Below are positions 10,881 through 22,915 of a stretch of 32,500 nt of DNA, piece after piece (within the stretch, counting starts at the first letter, position 1; each line of letters starts with the position of its first letter). Under the pieces are notes generated by a model. That model was given only the letters and a program-made list of their open reading frames with translations. It did no database searches and was not told where the DNA came from. The position numbers and the translations under genes are program-made. This DNA comes from Tubiluchus corallicola (lineage: Eukaryota; Priapulida; Priapulimorpha; Priapulimorphida; Tubiluchidae): positions 1-32,500 of the forward strand of contig JAQGDQ010001300.1 in assembly GCA_030141605.1 (NCBI GenBank), in the 5' to 3' direction.

Positions 10881-13620
10881 TGGGGTCTGGAAAGCGTTAT
10901 AAATGAACAAATTTCCTGTATTTTAAATTTTTTGAGGCTCTTTTCAAAAACTAAAATCAAGACTCCTTCTGGACTATAAGCGTTTGTAGTATTTCGCATG
11001 GGTTCATGAAAAACTGCTCTCACTAAGCACCGATTACGTTGTATTTGATAATTTTCTTAGGTTTCTATTCCTCACATAATGGATTTTCATAGTAAATTAT
11101 ATGTGAAATTTATTTTTGTTTACTTTAGCCAAATTGAAAATCGATTTTTGACGAAAACATTGAGAGAAGCTTTCAGTAACCACAAAGTACAGGATCGCTT
11201 ATGTGAAATCAACTAATGCAGAAAATTTCAACTATCCAGACACAACACTCTGATACAGTTTGGTCTCTAGTCTACACTATTTTTAAGGTGAAATTTCTGT
11301 TAAAAGATGATGCGACCTTAATTTGTTCTTGGCAGATTTTTGCTGGAATAGCAGCAGAACACTGCACATCTTTAGCTGTAGCAAGCAGGCGATCAATAAA
11401 TTAGTGTGTACGATCACGCAAGTGTCCACCAGACACCAGTCATTGGGTAACTGAGAATTCTCCTGAATAGAACAGTACCTAATTTGTAACCACTTAGTTA
11501 TGTCTGTACTCATACAGTAGTGGAAATGTCATAGGACTTATGAGTCTCACTTTGAATGGTGCAGTCCTTAAAGCACAAGAAAACCCTCCACTTACATTAA
11601 GCTTAAAAAATCGATTTAAAGCTTAAAGCTTAAAAGAAATTTTATACCACTTGCATACTACCTTTTCGTATGCATGGCTTGCATCGGCAGTAACGCTGTA
11701 TAAAACGTGTAAATTTAAACTCCCGCGATGACCGTTAGGCGCAGCCATTTTAATGGTAGGTCGTTTGAAACAAGTTTTGATAACATTAAGTAATGTTTGA
11801 AGAAATAATCAAAGCATTCGTAAGCAAACATGTAGCTAATTACGTAAAACTTTAATATCTTGTATTAAATTAGATTGTATCTTGTCAATAAGATTAAAAA
11901 TAAGTTTTTGGCTAGTGAGTGGCGCACCCCGGAGGGTGAGTCAGCGACATTTTACCAATTGGCACAAACATTATAAATTATTAGTCTAATTACATAAGTG
12001 TTTCCAGCAGGTAAATGTAAGTAATATAGATTTGCACGGGAGTTTTTTAGGTCATAATTTAACATTTCCTTTGCTTCAGCTTATTTAATGACGTCATGTA
12101 ATGGTGCCGTCGCAACAATATTGCGGGAGATTTAAAATGCAAACAAACGAAAATTGCTTTCAACGCGAATACGATATGTGCATAAAATTGCTGTAAAGTA
12201 ATATAATTTTTTAAGGCGATTTTTCTGAAACCTACTTCAGGTGCCCCTTTTCTTGTCCTTTAAGGAGATTCAAACCACAAAGTTGTAACACGTTTCTTGA
12301 TTTTAGACTTAAAAAAATCATAAAAGTCTAAAACAATACCAGTCGCAATAGATTTCTCATGCTTTTTAGGTTTTTGGAGATCAAATTATTAAGCACTTTA
12401 TGTTTTGTGAATTAAAGCTAAAGCGAAAGATTATTTGCATTGCGGTATTTGTAACTACAGCAAAAATTGGCGAACAATGTAACTGGGATGAAATGATGAA
12501 AGTATGCAACTAGTTAAACAATTTAATAAGTTTATTATCTTTGCTAAAAAGAGATATTGCTGTTTTTATCTTGATCTTAAGTAAAGTTTTAGTAGTATGC
12601 AAATTTCCGCATTTTTCAATTTAAATTTCAAAGTGATTTTTGAAATCAGGAGATTTCACAATTTTTCAAAAGTCCGACTGAACTACGAATCTATGAGTGA
12701 ATTTCAGGAGTTTCCGGTCCGGATCATGAATAGTTGCAACCCCAAATTGTCGCTACATTTAATTTTTTTCTCGTCACTGAATACAATCGTATAGTGAACG
12801 TGTTCGACGTGGAGATATTACGGATTCATCTTAACCATACTGCTACAAATTAACTGGCTTCAATATATACTGAAAGATTCGTTGCAACATTTTTATTGCA
12901 ATAATTACACCAGAATTACAAAAACATGAATCGTTTCTTTTTCAAAAAAACTTTTCCACAAAAGAGATAAAGTAAGCACTTCCTAAAATTTGAGAAAAAA
13001 ATTAGTTTAACTGGGAAGTGTTAATCTCAAGGTTTCTTCTTTTTATCCCATATTATTGTAGACTATACTGTAACAGGAACATTCCGGCTTCGGGATATTT
13101 AATATTTTTGTCATTAAGATTCTCACTTTTTTAATAATTAATTTTGTCGCCGAAAATTTAAAATAAAAGTGAAAATACAAATAACAAAAATACAAATGGA
13201 AAATTTTGTTTAACAAGATTTTGGAACTTCTGATGTATTTATATTAGTTATCGTGACAATGTTTGGTGTAAGTAAAACCGGCGAATTGGATGCTAGAGGA
13301 AAGCCGAGTGGTCACTATGTGTACTCGTTTGAAAAGTAAAGCAGTACCTGGTCTGTCTAGTAGCTGCATGGTCGACTACCTAGAAAACTGATTTTTGCTT
13401 CTGTTGCCGTGATTAACATGAATGATTCAGTGATCAACATTAGTAGGCCCTGTAAGATGTCGTGTTGACACATATGTCTTTGATAAAAACATATACTATG
13501 CGCCATGCTGCACATATGTGATCAATAAATGGTACGTTTCAGTTTTAAAATGTGATAATTAATTTAAATTAATTCTGGTGGTAAAAAAATTGGAGGAATT
13601 GACGATAGTGTGATTTTGAT
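10881..13620. other. Intron 1, mostly unremarkable AT-rich sequence
   Basis: About 2.7 kb with no recognised protein or repeat family. Small points are an AAGCTTAA-rich patch at 11598-11635 and a CRE-like TGACGTCA at 12089-12096. Confidence 0.45.
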
Positions 13621-14380
13621 TTATTGCGCATGCGCGAGAACACGAAAACTGTTTGCTCAGCTAAACTATTCCGGCATTACGTTGATCAGACAAAGACTTG
13701 TCGTAAATTCGTAAATTTATTCTCAGTGGCTTGTTCCCTATAAAATGAGAAAAAGACACAGGGCGGAATGGGTGCTGCGTCTTTGTCTTTTTATTTGCTA
13801 CAAGACTTACTAACTAACCAACGACTTGGTCTAATAATCAAAGCTTACTAAAATGAAAATGTACCACTGTTTCTGACAGCAGTAGTAAGGTGTCTCAAGA
13901 CTGCACTAACAGTTCGCATAGCAGCCCGCGAGCCACGGACGTCTAGTGCTGCCCGCTACGCGCGGCGGGATTTTTTGGAGAAAGGTACACGATACTGATG
14001 AGCCATTATTGAGGCTGAACATGATGGTTTCAATGGTCTGACAAGCAGCAACACCTGTGTACCTGGTGTAATGATACGATTTAATAGCACCAGCGCCACA
14101 CGAGCTCGCAATAATACGATGTTGTTATCCGTTTTACCATCTGGGCGTGTAGGTGTTCCACAAGGCGGTTAAGAGGACCAACTTTAGATAATGCGTTTCC
14201 TTTACTAGCCTAATGCCGCTAAGAATTTATGAGGTTTTTACTAAAACGCCGCGCTCTCGTGATATATTTTACTCATTAGTACTTTGGACTGTTTCTAGAC
14301 TTTTACTTCTGACTAATCGTGGTTGCTTGCCCAGGGGGCAGCGTGGTCCTGGGTGCGGCAAGAATTTTGTGTGAAATTCT
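13621..14380. other. Intron 1, GC-richer complex segment with NRF1-like site
   Basis: It holds TGCGCATGCGCG at 13625-13636, a GC-rich patch (13925-13975, CGCTACGCGCGGCGGGA) and a CTGATGA-containing foldable segment at 13984-14063. No protein similarity was recognised. It could be an old mobile-element fragment or a regulatory island. Confidence 0.35.
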
Positions 14381-15300
14381 CAATAAAAATTTCTTTTTTA
14401 CGTAAAAAAATCTCCAGTAAATATGCTACAATCTAATTATTTGTGCAGTCTAAGTTGTTTTTTGCACTTCGTTTTCTAAAAGTGAAATTTTTCCCTTGCT
14501 TTGGCGTTGTGTGGCATGCATACTTCACGTAATTTATTGCGAAGGGTAATTATTGATAGTTAACGTTTTTAAATTGCGTGTTAGCAGTAAACGTCATAGC
14601 CACTCATCCACAAAATGCAACAGAGGAAATCTTTTACTGAAGAGATAATTTTGCCATGTCTAGTTAAGTAAACGAATTGAGCAGGTTACCAGTATGTGTC
14701 AAGATGCATCTAAAGATACAGAAATTTACACAAAAATATCGCTCATGTCCCATTTTGGAAACCAGGCTGGAAATGGACATGGACATGTCTTTTAGAGACA
14801 CGAAACCACTTCGCCTGGACAATAAGATAATTTATAAAACGATAATAAGTTTTGAGAAGAGGACTTAAATGGCTTCATTTTGTGAGAGAATGTTTGCTTA
14901 TGTAATTAATACTTGCTGGCATAACATTTTAGGAATGATTTATAAGATGTGAGTCCATTTATGAGTCCATGCATTTTTGTTAAAGAAAAGGTGCCCTGTT
15001 GGTCTAACTTTACTTCTTTAGAATTTGATTAGCATGTACATTCATTACTTTGACATTACAATGACATACATACAGCAAAACAAAAAGTACAAAAATGTAC
15101 AAAATAAAGCTATTACGTTATAGCTATGCTCGTGAATTGTATTCCGATGTTGTTTCTAAATTCTGATAAATTTTCTTGTTTTAAATGCCTTGATAATGAA
15201 CAGTTTTGTTTGAAACCGGTCGACAATAAATCCCTTTTTGATCTAGTTACATCTGTTTGCCAAATACGTATAATTAAATGACAAATATATGTAACTTTAA
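14381..15300. other. Intron 1, no feature recognised
   Basis: AT-rich. Short open frames here (for example around 14677-14868) show no family resemblance. Confidence 0.5.
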
Positions 15301-15492
15301 TTTAGATACAGTTAGGGTTAGATAATTCATTACTGTAATTTAGATACAGTTAGGGTTACAGCATATGTACAGTTAGCGTATTACGAAAAATAATCAATAT
15401 TGACACATAAAATAATCAATAATGACACATCAATATTGACACATAAAATAATCAATAATGACACATAAAATAATGACACATCAATATTTACA
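15301..15492. repeat. Small tandem repeats
   Basis: TTTAGATACAGTTAGGGTTA occurs twice (15302 and 15340). Then a mixed tandem array of AATAATCAATA-TTGACACATA units covers about 15389-15490. The units contain ATCAATAATGACA, which resembles PBC/TALE-type cores. Confidence 0.75.
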
Positions 15493-15779
15493 TATTAGTA
15501 CTATTTATTCCTTCTTTAAAACACTTAAAAATGTAACAGACGACTATTTTGTTTACTAATGTTAAGTGCTTCAAAAACTGTTGCAATTTGTCGAGATATT
15601 CTGGTAAGATACTTTCAAGGTCACTCAGCTGTAGTACAATTTTTCAATACGTGCCTAACCCGTGAATTATTTCCTAAAAGAGATCTATATGAAAGCCCTT
15701 TTATCTCACAATTTTGCTTGATATATTAGCGTTGTGTTTTAAACGTACAGCAAGGTAACATGTAGTCAAGCACATCAGC
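15493..15779. other. Intron 1, no feature recognised
   Basis: Nothing seen. Confidence 0.5.
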
Positions 15780-16260
15780 ATGTTAGGAATGTAGCGTGTG
15801 GCACATTATGCTGTCCCATCTTATGTATTTATCGCTACCGAATACAAAGGTACCGGGACGATTCGTTGTTTGTCCTCGCCGACAAAATCGCACATTTATG
15901 GCCCCTCCACCAGGCCAATGTGCGTTAATTGCCGATTCGCTTTAAAACTTTGCGCGCTTTGTCAACATGGGTTTAGAACAGCTAACAGAGGTCGGTAAAT
16001 TTTCATTACTGTATTTGCTTACGGCGCAATTAATTCTCTACTTACCACACAGTCTCGGTGGCTACAGCGCGTCTCGAAAAAACCGCTCAAATTGGCCGGT
16101 TAATTATGCTCAAGTTTCTCTTGCATTATCTTAACGTTGATCGCTCTTTGAGCGTGTGCCATTCGCAAAGCCGATTAAATCGGTTATCAGTTCGTCGATC
16201 GGCTACATCCGATTTATCGATTACCGAACTAATTTGTAATGAGTCTGACTAGTTAATTTA
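15780..16260. promoter_or_regulatory. Candidate enhancer rich in homeodomain-type sites
   Basis: A 480-bp island of complex sequence. Motifs include TTTATGGC (15895-15902, Hox/Cdx-like), TTAATTG (15925), CAATTAATT (16027-16035), TTAATTA (16100-16106), GATTAAATC (16173-16181), and ATTTATCGATTACCG near 16212. Several GATTA cores lie within the last 100 bp. AT-rich simple sequence and a microsatellite follow it. This is the best enhancer candidate in intron 1, but the call rests only on motif density and complexity. Confidence 0.35.
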
Positions 16261-16645
16261 TAATTTCTTATTAAAGGCTTTTATATATAACAGTCTACTG
16301 TTAGTTTAAACGTACTATTACTAATAGTCGTATATATTATATACTAATATTATATTATATTATACATAATAATACCCTACTATTACTAGTAATTATATAA
16401 TAATGTAACTGATATGACGGTTATTCATGTTGCAAAATAAACTTGTTATGTAGTGGAAAACGGTATCAGCTGGGAGCCTGTGACTAATTTTCATTTTCAT
16501 AATAAAAATTGACTTTTCAAAACGTCTGTATTTCTGCAGACTTCTGTAAGTGGTAATTTTACTCTTTGTGTCTCTTCCGTTTCAACCTGTCTTGTTTATT
16601 ACTGTACATAAATTATTGTTTTATGCGTTCAAATTTTATTTGATG
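16261..16645. other. Intron 1, AT-rich near-palindromic sequence
   Basis: TATATTATATACTAATATTA and neighbouring inverted ATTACTAGTAAT sequences, then ordinary AT-rich DNA. Confidence 0.5.
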
Positions 16646-16689
16646 TAAGGATAAATAAATAAATAAATAAACAATAAATAAATAAACAA

Positions 16690-16788
<99 letters not shown>

Positions 16789-16792
16789 ACAA

Positions 16793-16847
<55 letters not shown>

Positions 16848-16848
16848 A
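16646..16848. repeat. (TAAA)n microsatellite
   Basis: About 50 units of AAAT/TAAA with occasional AAAC interruptions near the left end and at about 16790. The Leu-Phe-Ile-Tyr frames on the minus strand are artefacts. Confidence 0.98.
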
Positions 16849-17315
16849 ATCGTCATCTATCAAATATTGTAAAACTGGTTGAACTTGAAAAGTTCTCAAA
16901 ATTAAAAGGCAAAATTAGTTAGTTAAATTAGTTAAATTGAATTTACGATTATTAATTACAATTGCTATATTAGCAAAAACGAAAAACCTTCTCCGGCTTT
17001 CTCCGTATTTTTGAATACAATTTGTAGAAGGTCATTTGTAGCAATAGGCTTTTATTCTTATGGATGAATTGCTCGTTATTCAGAGATGATTTCCTTTCAC
17101 GCCTAATTTCAAGTTTCGAAGCAATAGTAAAACTCTAATGAAGCATTATTCATTTTATTTGCTCATTTGCTTTATGCGGTGCTTGAAATGTTTCGCTTGA
17201 AGCCAGTTAGTTATGTATTCCGAGTTTTTGGGGACAAAGTTGGAGCTTTAATGGCAACGCATCCCATTTCTAAATGTGAATAACAACAGAATAGAATGAA
17301 AAGAATGAAATTCTG
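16849..17315. other. Intron 1, no feature recognised
   Basis: AT-rich. A few TTAGTTAAAT repeats lie at 16915-16940. Confidence 0.5.
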
Positions 17316-18295
17316 CGCTAGGGTTACAGTTAGAGTTACGGTTAGTGTTAGCGTTATGGTTAGAGTTACGGTTAGTGTTAGCATTATGGTTAGAGTTACG
17401 GTTAGGGTTAGCGTTACGGTTACGGTTAGGGTTAGCGTTATGGTTAGAGTTACGGTTAGTGTTAGTAACGGTTAGTGTTAGCATTATGGTTAGAGTTACT
17501 GTTAGGATTAGCATTATGGTTAGAGTTACGGTTAGCGTTACCGTTAGGGTTAGCTTTACGGTTGGAGTTACGGTGAGTGTTAGCGTTACAGTTAGAGTTA
17601 CTGCTAGTGTTAGCATAACTGTTGGAGTTACGGTTAGGGTTAGCGCTACTGTTGGGGTTACGGTTAGTGTTAGCATTATGGTTGGAGTTACTGTTAGTAT
17701 TAGCTTTACTGTTAGAGTTACGGTTAGTGTTAGCATTACGGTTGGAGTTATGGTTAGTGTTAGCATTACTGTTGGAGTCACAGTTAGTGTTAGCGTTACG
17801 GTTAGGGTTAGCGTCAGTGTTACGGTTGGAGTTACATTTAGGGTTAGCATTATGGTTAGAGTTACAGTTAGTGTTAGCGTTATGGTTAGAGTTACGGTTA
17901 GTGTTAGTGTTACGGTTGGAGTTACAGTTAGTGTTAGCATTATGGTTAGTGTTACAGTTAGTGTTAGCATTACGGTTGGAGTTGCGGATAGTGTTAGCAT
18001 TACGGTTGGAGTTATGGTTAGTGTTAGCATTACTGTTGGAGTCACAGTTAGTGTTAGCGTTACGGTTAGGGTTAGCGTCAGTGTTATGGTTGGAGTTACA
18101 TTTAGGGTTAGCATTATGGTTAGAGTTACAGTTAGTGTTAGCGTTATGGTTAGAGTTACGGTTAGTGTTAGTGTTACGGTTGGAGTTACAGTTAGTGTTA
18201 GCATTATGGTTAGTGTTACAGTTAGTGTTAGCGTTACGGTTGGAGTTGCGGTTAGTGTTAGTAACGGTTAGCGTTAGCATTACGGTTAGGTTTAT
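17316..18295. repeat. ~1-kb degenerate telomere-like hexamer array (GTTANG)n
   Basis: The array is made of hexamers on the pattern GTTAGG/GTTACG/GTTAGT/GTTAGC/GTTGGA. Because 6 is a multiple of 3, all three frames stay open on one or both strands, giving long Val/Thr/Leu-rich false proteins. A 264-bp block (44 hexamers) is duplicated in tandem: 17733-17996 and 17997-18260 match with few changes. Units such as GTTAGG resemble the animal telomere repeat TTAGGG, so an interstitial telomere-derived satellite is possible. Confidence 0.93.
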
Positions 18296-18601
18296 GATGA
18301 GAATTACGTTACGGTGTCTCAATAACATAGCTCAGTATTTAAGGTAATCAAATACAAAGGAATGAAGTGGGTGTTAAAGTTGTAAGGGATTTGAGGACAA
18401 GATTAAGAGGGTCTCTGAAATCAGAATTCTGAATTGAAGTATTTGTTAGAAACCAAATATCTTCACTAGGACTATTTTAATTCATGTTGTAATGACCCAG
18501 GAAGGTTAACTGACAGAAACTGATAACAATATTGACTTAGAAATGTTGGATGAATTCTCTTTTTTGTAGTTCTCACTCTTTCTGTCTTTCTCTTTTACTC
18601 T

Positions 18602-18606
<5 letters not shown>
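18296..18606. other. Intron 1, no feature recognised
   Basis: Nothing seen. Confidence 0.5.
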
Positions 18607-18640
<34 letters not shown>

Positions 18641-18657
18641 CCCCTCTCTCTCTCTCT

Positions 18658-18745
<88 letters not shown>
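18607..18745. repeat. (CT)n microsatellite
   Basis: CT dinucleotides with CCCC interruptions at about 18639 and 18658. A homopurine-homopyrimidine mirror tract able to form triplex DNA. Confidence 0.98.
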
Positions 18746-18748
<3 letters not shown>

Positions 18749-19275
18749 TCGTGTAGGCGCACACCCTTGAACTTAAACTTGTGTCTCCGATGGGCTGTTG
18801 CATTACGAAACGTGACTCATGCTTTTATTTTCATGTAAATGAAACGTGTTTCAGCATTAACAACATTTAAATCGCGTATCGGGAAAGAATACAACCGGTA
18901 CGTGTCTAAATGGTTTCGTTATATTGCACGCCGAAGCTTTAATTTGCCAGCAATGTTTATGGCATAGTGAGAGGATGGCCAGCGAACATTCAATTGGTTG
19001 CTACTTACGTGCACTCAGCGGTCGTTAAAGAATGCAATACTACTAAACGAAATTTAGTAAATTAAATTGAGGGCATTAAGTTTATTTCTGCTAAGAAATG
19101 GCTTCATATAAAGTAATGATGAGTCTCCCGTCGTTACAAGAGCAGTAAAGTGGTGAAATATTATTGAGGGCTGTCGCTGCTTTATTGCTGTTAATATATA
19201 GTGCGAAGGACACGTTTCCGAACGCGTTCAATGTATTTGTGTTGCATTGGTGACAATGTGCACAGTTAAAGGAAA
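18746..19275. other. Intron 1, complex sequence without a recognised feature
   Basis: Moderate complexity, no protein or repeat match found within the window. Confidence 0.45.
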
Positions 19276-19870
19276 ACAGTATGATTTTTCATATCCTGCC
19301 TCATTTTGATGTACAGTAAATAGTACACATTTTAGCAGCTATAATACTGCCAAAGCATTTCTGATATTAGCTTAAATAATAGGTTAAAGACTGAATTAAT
19401 GACGTCAAACTATTGATGACGTCACAACTGAACATAATTTTCAACAGCATGAACGTGTTGAACGTGTTTGCAAAAGCGAAATTGAAGTACAGTGCTACTG
19501 TACAGCATTAAGTGTTTTTACCCAAAAACTTGACAAATTTAAAATTTAAATTTCAATTATATCGCTGTGTTCAGGTTGAGCTCTCGAACGTGTGCACATC
19601 GTCTCTGTGCATCTATAAACTGAGAGGTACAGCACCTGTTTTCTGTGCAACGCGTTTCTGAGTACAAACGCTAGTGCGCATCTAACTAGAGAATGGCGTA
19701 ATATATGCAAACAGCGAAGAACTAGCGGCGCGAACGTAGAATTACACTTCTGTGCTAACAATTCTTTCACGTAAGCCATTCGTGAAAAAATATTGTATGT
19801 TCCGTTCCATTATTTTATATGGTAGATTGTTTTGAGCTGTATAGTTCAAGACTGGGTCGGGTTTTTCTTT
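19276..19870. mobile_element. Diverged direct copy of the element at 1409-2136, ends missing
   Basis: ACAGTATGATTTTTCATA at 19276 aligns with ACAGGATGATTTTTCATA at 1507. Similarity runs on through TTGATGACGTCACAA, GAACATAATTTTCAACAGCA, TTGAAGTACAGTGCTACT, AACAGCGAAGAACTAG and CAATTCTTTCACGTAAG to about 19860. The terminal inverted repeats seen at 1409 and 2136 are absent. It holds two CRE/ATF-type TGACGTCA sites (19400 and 19417), only one of which has a counterpart (TGACATCA) in the other copy. Confidence 0.78.
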
Positions 19871-19989
19871 ATAAACCGGATACTTGCTGAAGATCCATTA
19901 CGTTTTTCTGAGGTAACTGAAACGGTAAAGGCAAGTTATTACATTCAGGGGGATCATTTGAGCCGTTGTAGTAGCTAGTTTTATGTAGA

Positions 19990-20095
19990 ATGCGGTACAT
20001 GAGACATTTGGGTGTGTTTAAAGCAAAACTGGACCCTATCTTAAACTTTAGGTCAAAACAAAACACACTATTTTTTCAAAAATGATTTACGTGAC
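19990..20095 (-). mobile_element. Inverted partial copy of the same element's right end
   Basis: Read on the minus strand, 20095 back to about 20000 matches 2005-2105: TCACGTAAATCATTTTTGAA, TTTTGTTTTGACCT, and GTTTTGCTTTAAA. It faces the direct copy that ends at about 19870, so the two ends are inverted relative to each other across about 120 bp. Confidence 0.6.
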
Positions 20096-20213
20096 AAACC
20101 ACCCTGTCTTCCTTTAACACAGAAGCAGACTAAGCAATTTAGGGCACCAAGGCTCAGGGAACACCAAGATGGGAAATAAAATAAATTGAAAACTGACAAA
20201 AATTTAAATAAGT

Positions 20214-20226
20214 AGGTTAAAGGTCA
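20214..20226 (+). promoter_or_regulatory. DR1 nuclear-receptor-like site
   Basis: AGGTTA-A-AGGTCA, a direct repeat with one spacer base, made of the same two half-sites as 781-794 in swapped order. Motif-based only. Confidence 0.35.
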
Positions 20227-20786
20227 TGAAAATATTACATATTAGTTCAAAATGTAAGGAAGACGGTTACAGGAGAATGATTAATTTTTTGATGTTGGCA
20301 GGTTATCATACCTTTTCTGTAGCCAAATTATTTAGTTAAATTTCATTTTGAAATTAATAAAGAATTCAAGTGGCATAGATCCTGCATAGAGCAAAGGAGT
20401 TTGTTTTATACCGTAATATGCTTGCTGATAATTTATGCAACTTGTATGTTGTATAATAATTATAATTAGACTAATCAGACTAATTTCTTAAACATTTATT
20501 TCCTTGTGTTCTAGTTTATTTAGTTGTAAATATTGTATATTCTCTGTAGTCTGTATACTTAAATTTAATCAGCTTATGTAAAAGAATAACAATTCTCTAG
20601 TAATGAAATATAATAAAAATACGTATACGTTATAAAAATGTGTACTTGCTATGCAGAAAATTTACAACTGTATTTCTGACTACCAGTATATTTATTACCT
20701 GTATAATTTGTGATTATTTTCTAGATAATTTTGTAAGTAAATTTTTTTTAGTACAAGCACTTAAAAATAGTTATAGTTAAAGCGAT

Positions 20787-20977
20787 ACAACTTTATTAAA
20801 ACCTTTTCTTTACATAGTTCAAATCATGCCAAACGTTCCGACACACTACTGCTGCCATCATCAGTAGTAAATTTTTAAACCGGTTGTATGTTTGTAAATT
20901 TACCACTGATGATGACAGCAGTAGTGTGTCAAACCGCTAGGCATGATTTTAATTATGTAAAGTTTTAATAAAGTTGT
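20787..20977. mobile_element. Foldback element with ~85-bp inverted arms and hammerhead-like motifs
   Basis: 20787-20875 and 20895-20977 are inverted copies around a roughly 20-bp loop. Both arms carry ACAACTTTATTAAAAC, CATGCC, ACACACTACTGCTG and CATCATCAG. Read toward the outside, each arm has CTGATGATGRCAGCAGTAGT then GTGTC and a GAAAC-like remnant (GGAAC in one, AAAC in the other). CTGATGA...GAAAC is the conserved core of hammerhead ribozymes, known from Penelope-like and related retroelements. Both copies look degenerate. Confidence 0.6.
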
Positions 20978-21780
20978 GTTGTTTTATATATAAATTCTAT
21001 AAATTCTAGTTTAGTTAAATTATGTGAATTATATTGTACGATGATTTTTGGCTTGTGCTTTGGTGAAAAATTATTCAAGTCATAAGTCATTTATTTCACC
21101 TTACACATTTACAATGGTTACATATACAATATCTAGTGAAAGGGCCTACAATGGATATAATACAAATAAGAAATACTGCACAGGAAAAGCCTCAAACACT
21201 GTTCACTTATACACGAAGGTAAATGTGTTGCGGGCAATCAAAAAGCAGGGCTTGTTAGATTGTCCCACGCAGTGATAGAGAAAAAAAAGTAATGGAGATA
21301 ATCTGAAAATTTAAAGTGAATCGTGTGATAAAGAAAACATTTAGTGCTTAAAATGGAATGATGTAAAGAATGAAACTCATATATGGAATGATATAAAAGA
21401 TAGAAAGATTATTATTTTTTAATAGTATGTAAAATTAAAATAACTTGATTAAGCTAACACCACTGTTTTGCAACTACTGTGAGGATGGATACTGATAGAA
21501 ATTTTGATTACTCACTGATACTTACTTAAAATTAGATTTTTTTAGCATTTTTTAAGCATTTACTTTAGTAACAAGTTTCTTACCGAGATTTCTGCGATTA
21601 TTTTACTCACCCCCTGCTGCTTTCGCTACAATTTAATAATAATTTAATTGTATTGGATAGGCAGTAGCTATCAAGTGATTAATTATTCTTATATGTGGAA
21701 AACAAGGCCTACCAAAGTTACAAACACAATCATATCACATTATATTACATACATATGCGAATAAATTTTGCCAATGCACA
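20978..21780. other. Intron 1, no feature recognised
   Basis: AT-rich. A 75-codon open frame at 21048-21275 resembles no family I know and is probably chance. Confidence 0.5.
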
Positions 21781-22213
<433 letters not shown>

Positions 22214-22915
22214 TGAAATAAAATACAAACTCAGTAACTTATTTATAACCAAACTGAGGATTTTGTCTTTAAAATTTTGCTGTGTGTAAAGTTAGTAACT
22301 TACATTGTTGAGGTGTGTTAACTATGAAGTTGTAAATAGGAGAGATTCAAGCTTAGTAAATTTTACATGAACACAAAATCTATATATGTATTCTACGCAA
22401 TGTTGATTAAGCTGATGAATATGCAATTGGCAATATTTATAATCACTTGTTATTTCAATGCAAGAACATGTGATCACATATTGCAAAGTTTTAATCAAAA
22501 CACAAAAATTGAAAAAAAATGAAAAAAATCGTGCAATTAATAAACTAAATTCTATGAGTAACTGTCTTACATGTATTATATATAAAATTTTAGTAGTAAC
22601 GAGTTTGTACGGATTAAATACTATGACACGCTAAGTAAACATACGCTAAAAATACATACTTATGAACGAAACAAAAGTATATTATATTTTTATACACAAT
22701 TAGGTCCTGTATATATCTGGTTAATTGAATTATTTAAAATTTCTTGTATTTTTCAACGAGCGTTTTTTACACATTTCCTTTCTTAACTGTTGAGAGACTT
22801 AATTTGCTGCAGTCTGGCAGCACGTGGGCGATTTCGAATGTTAATTTTCCAGATTAATCATTAACTATTATTGATTTTATTACCAAATTTAAACCGATAT
22901 TGATTTTTTTCGTAG
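22214..22915. other. End of intron 1 with exon 2 acceptor
   Basis: AT-rich sequence leading to a good acceptor: a T-rich tract (TTGATTTTTTTCG) and TAG at 22913-22915. No other feature was recognised. Confidence 0.6.

Noticed and set aside
16629-16899. Leu-Phe-Ile-Tyr membrane-like protein on the minus strand
   Set aside because: Artefact of (TAAA)n.
17248-18347. Several 240-318-codon open frames on both strands
   Set aside because: They are translations of a hexamer array; the period of 6 keeps frames open and gives two- or four-residue periodicity. Not proteins.
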